Part shown: piece after piece, positions 7,260 to 8,678 of the stretch | Layout: the number at the start of each line of letters is the position of its first letter | How positions within the stretch are numbered: position 1 is the first letter of the stretch | Assembly (NCBI GenBank): GCA_964569695.1 | Contig: CAZMUA010000032.1 | Location: 1 to 8,678 of the forward strand | Reading direction: 5' to 3' | DNA length: 8,678 nucleotides | DNA from: UBA8106 sp964569695 | GTDB taxonomy: Bacteria; Acidobacteriota; Vicinamibacteria; Vicinamibacterales; UBA823 | Position numbers and translations under genes: made by a program | The notes under the pieces: model-generated | What the model saw: the letters and a program-made list of their open reading frames with translations, nothing else | Told to the model about the DNA's origin: nothing | Databases searched by the model: none

Positions 7260-7303
7260 AGGCTTAAGGATTAAGCGACCTATGATGGTTTGTCTTTAAG
7301 CCT
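7260..7303. promoter_or_regulatory. Clustered TTAAGC(C) half-sites forming inverted repeats, possible operator
   Basis: A perfect 6-base inverted repeat GCTTAA-GGA-TTAAGC lies at 7262-7276. AGGCTTAA (7260-7267) also pairs with TTAAGCCT (7296-7303) over a 28-base loop. There is no U-run on either side, so a classical terminator is unlikely. The position, just upstream of the 230-residue gene and downstream of the propeller, fits an operator for a dimeric regulator. No -35/-10 pair is convincing. The site could be chance. Confidence 0.35.
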
Positions 7304-7340
7304 CTATGAGAGTGTGGTTTCTGGGGCTAAGCAGACAGTT

Positions 7341-7363
7341 TTATTTCACCTTCAATGCGGATT
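7341..7363 (-). repeat. Short copy of the X 3' end (copy B) directly after the propeller stop
   Basis: Matches 2046-2068 at 20 of 23 positions. On the minus strand, in the same frame as the propeller gene, the codons after its TGA read K-S-A-L-K-V-K-TAA. Compared with the X ends (W-I-V-A-L-K and W-T-V-(V)-L-K-V-K), the TGA sits where X has Trp (TGG). So the propeller's last sense codons are joined in frame to a decayed X tail. Confidence 0.65.
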
Positions 7364-7364
7364 T

Positions 7365-8570
7365 TCAAGCTACAGGCAATCTACCCAAACCAAATTGGTC
7401 ACCTGCCTTGGTTGCTTTGCCGTCTTGCAGAAATATCTCAACCATCTTTTCGCTGCAAACGGTGTTGTAATGCTCATCTTGCAATAAGTACAAAATCTTC
7501 CGTGTCTTGGCATGAATCACTTCGCCACTAGATGCATAGGCATACTGGCCATCAATAGTAAAAGTGACCCAACCCGGCATATCACGTAGTGCAATGGTGG
7601 TTAGCTGTTGATACGGGGCTTCTGCGCTAAAGACATGCATTCGCATATTAACGCCATCGCAAACCCATACTTCTCTTTCATCTGGGGTCAAAGCTATTCC
7701 ATGACTTGGATTGCCATGTCGTTGTACCGGACCGTTGTCCCAACCCTGGACCTGAATCCTCGCTAACTTTTCTCCAGTTCTCAAATCACCCACTTCAAAT
7801 CCCAGCAAGTGATCAACGTTTACATACACGATTGACTCGTCGCTTTTCATGGTAAACGGTCGAACAGGTGCCCCAAAATGGCCGACTTTCTGCACGATTT
7901 GGTGAGTGTTGGTATCTGCAACGAACAGCCAGGGAGATTTATAGTCCGCCATATATGCTCGAGTTCCCGAAGGACCGTAAATCGTGTTGTGTGCACTGGT
8001 ATCTACGTCGATCTTGGCAATGATGTCACCGGTTTCGGTATTCACGACGTTCCAAAATTCTTTTTCCAATGATGGCAAGTACATGGTCATTCCATCAGGT
8101 GAGATCGACATACGGTCACAGCCACCCTCAAAAGCGATTTCCCACACCACCTCTTCCGTACTCAGGTCTATCCGCTGCATACCTTCCAAGGTGGAGATAT
8201 AGACACTGTTGAGCGGCACACTGACATCAATGCCCTTGACATTTGATGGGGTGCCATCTGCATGGAATCCCCTGGTGGGAATTCGTTTTACGAATTTGTG
8301 ATCGTTGTCTATGTCGAAAACCAGCAATCCGTGACCCCCATAGCCCAAATAATCAATGATCCCAGGAGTCGCCACATACAGGTAGCGGCCGGCACCTCCG
8401 GTTGCCACAGGTTCATCTATGGGTGAAGAACTTGGTGTGATCGAAGCGGTGCTAGCGGCCAAGGCCTCCGACGCGAGGACCGCTCCCCCGATCGCGATGC
8501 TCGTTCCGTTCAGGAAGTCGCGACGGTTGATCTCCCGGTCCATGCCCAGCTCGCGGTCGCTCCTCTTCAT
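7365..8570 (-). CDS. Tat-exported YVTN/YncE-type beta-propeller protein
   Basis: A 401-residue predicted periplasmic protein. A twin-arginine leader (N-R-R-D-F-L at 15-20, then a hydrophobic stretch to about A-L-A-A at 39) precedes a Thr/Ser/Pro-rich linker. From about 60 on come repeated blades: R-Y-L-Y-V-A-T-P, S-V-Y-I-S-T-L-E-G, M-S-I-S-P-D-G, A-Y-M-A-D, I-V-Y-V-N-V, G-I-A-L-T-P-D-E-R-E-V-W-V-C-D and F-T-I-D-G-Q-Y-A-Y-A-S. This is the style of the 40-residue YVTN repeat family. The end (D-E-H, S-E-K-M-V-E-I, G-D-Q-F-G-L-G) closes the last blade. No catalytic residues are evident; such proteins usually act as binding or scaffold modules, sometimes with redox partners. ATG is chosen because AGAGGAG lies 7 bp upstream and the Tat n-region is normal. 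Its leader is nearly the same as that of the flavoenzyme at 123-2024. It lies 33 bp after the partial gene X. Whether it binds a cofactor cannot be told. Confidence 0.88.
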   Translation of the reverse strand: MKRSDRELGMDREINRRDFLNGTSIAIGGAVLASEALAASTASITPSSSPIDEPVATGGAGRYLYVATPGIIDYLGYGGHGLLVFDIDNDHKFVKRIPTRGFHADGTPSNVKGIDVSVPLNSVYISTLEGMQRIDLSTEEVVWEIAFEGGCDRMSISPDGMTMYLPSLEKEFWNVVNTETGDIIAKIDVDTSAHNTIYGPSGTRAYMADYKSPWLFVADTNTHQIVQKVGHFGAPVRPFTMKSDESIVYVNVDHLLGFEVGDLRTGEKLARIQVQGWDNGPVQRHGNPSHGIALTPDEREVWVCDGVNMRMHVFSAEAPYQQLTTIALRDMPGWVTFTIDGQYAYASSGEVIHAKTRKILYLLQDEHYNTVCSEKMVEIFLQDGKATKAGDQFGLGRLPVA

Positions 8571-8603
8571 TGCATGTCTCCTCTTATTAACTTGCTACAC
8601 TCA

Positions 8604-8678
8604 CTAGTCCTTCAATGCGACGATCCAGTTCGGGTTTTGATTTGGTTGGGTTCCACTTGGGGACGCCATATTATCGTG
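8604..8678 (-). CDS. C-terminal 24 codons of gene X, cut by the right edge
   Basis: The frame is open from the window edge to a TAG at 8604-8606 and reads N-M-A-S-P-S-G-T, N-P-N-W-I-V-A-L-K-D. I do not recognise the family. That it is real coding sequence is supported by the ungapped match of N-M-A-x-P and N-P-N-W-x-V to the remnant at 2046-2229, and by its position 33 bp before the propeller ATG. The upstream part is outside the window, so length, signal and function cannot be judged. It may be the intact member from which the other tails derive, or another paralogue. Confidence 0.6.
   Translation of the reverse strand, partial: HDNMASPSGTQPNQNPNWIVALKD

Noticed and set aside
7230..7260. 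Possible tRNA fragment or attachment site in the spacer
   Set aside because: Some GTTCGGCTTCG-like bases recall a T-arm, but no cloverleaf can be folded and no integrase is present.
1..8678. CRISPR array, insertion sequence or defence system
   Set aside because: No regularly spaced repeats, transposase motifs or terminal inverted repeats, and no nuclease or toxin motifs are visible. The repeats present are gene-end copies.

Overview
All genes in this window lie on the minus strand, so the biological order runs from right to left. There are six substantially complete protein genes and one gene cut by the right edge. There are also three degraded or partial copies of the 3' end of a gene like that cut one. 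I see no rRNA, tRNA, CRISPR array or insertion sequence. The genes have clear Shine-Dalgarno sites, Sec or Tat signal peptides, and dense packing. This points to a Gram-negative-type bacterium, probably environmental. The mix of an S9 peptidase, a sulfatase and a small secreted protein with a glycine-rich hydrophobic hairpin would suit Acidobacteriota or a similar marine or soil lineage, but the taxonomy is only a guess.

Layout, in transcription order. (1) 8678-7365: the last 24 codons of an unrecognised gene, here called X, then a Tat-exported YVTN/YncE-type beta-propeller. (2) 7364-7230: a 135 bp spacer with a short copy of the X tail and a TTAAGC palindrome. (3) 7229-6537: an unrecognised cytosolic protein of about 230 residues with a helix-turn-helix-like stretch. 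(4) 6515-5007: a periplasmic sulfatase resembling N-sulfoglucosamine sulfohydrolase. (5) 4816-2771: a secreted S9 prolyl-oligopeptidase-family peptidase, followed after 13 bp by (6) a small secreted protein at 2757-2233. (7) 2229-2046: a frameshifted X tail. (8) 2024-123: a Tat-exported FAD oxidoreductase of the spermidine-dehydrogenase-like family. (9) 91-1: another X tail with an in-frame stop, running off the left edge.

Two themes stand out. First, the propeller and the FAD oxidoreductase belong to different folds but begin with almost the same Tat leader (D-[KR]-E-L-G-[LM]-D-R-x-I-x-R-R-D-F-L-x-G). Each is also immediately preceded by an X tail, so an X-plus-Tat-gene module has been repeated. 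Second, the central block (about 2233-6515: sulfatase, peptidase, small protein) is visibly richer in G+C than its flanks. The window is therefore probably a mosaic: a hydrolase block for sulfated sugar and peptide breakdown set among an oxidoreductase/propeller module family. Nothing here proves a new defence or mobile system. The repeated X-Tat module is the most unusual structure.
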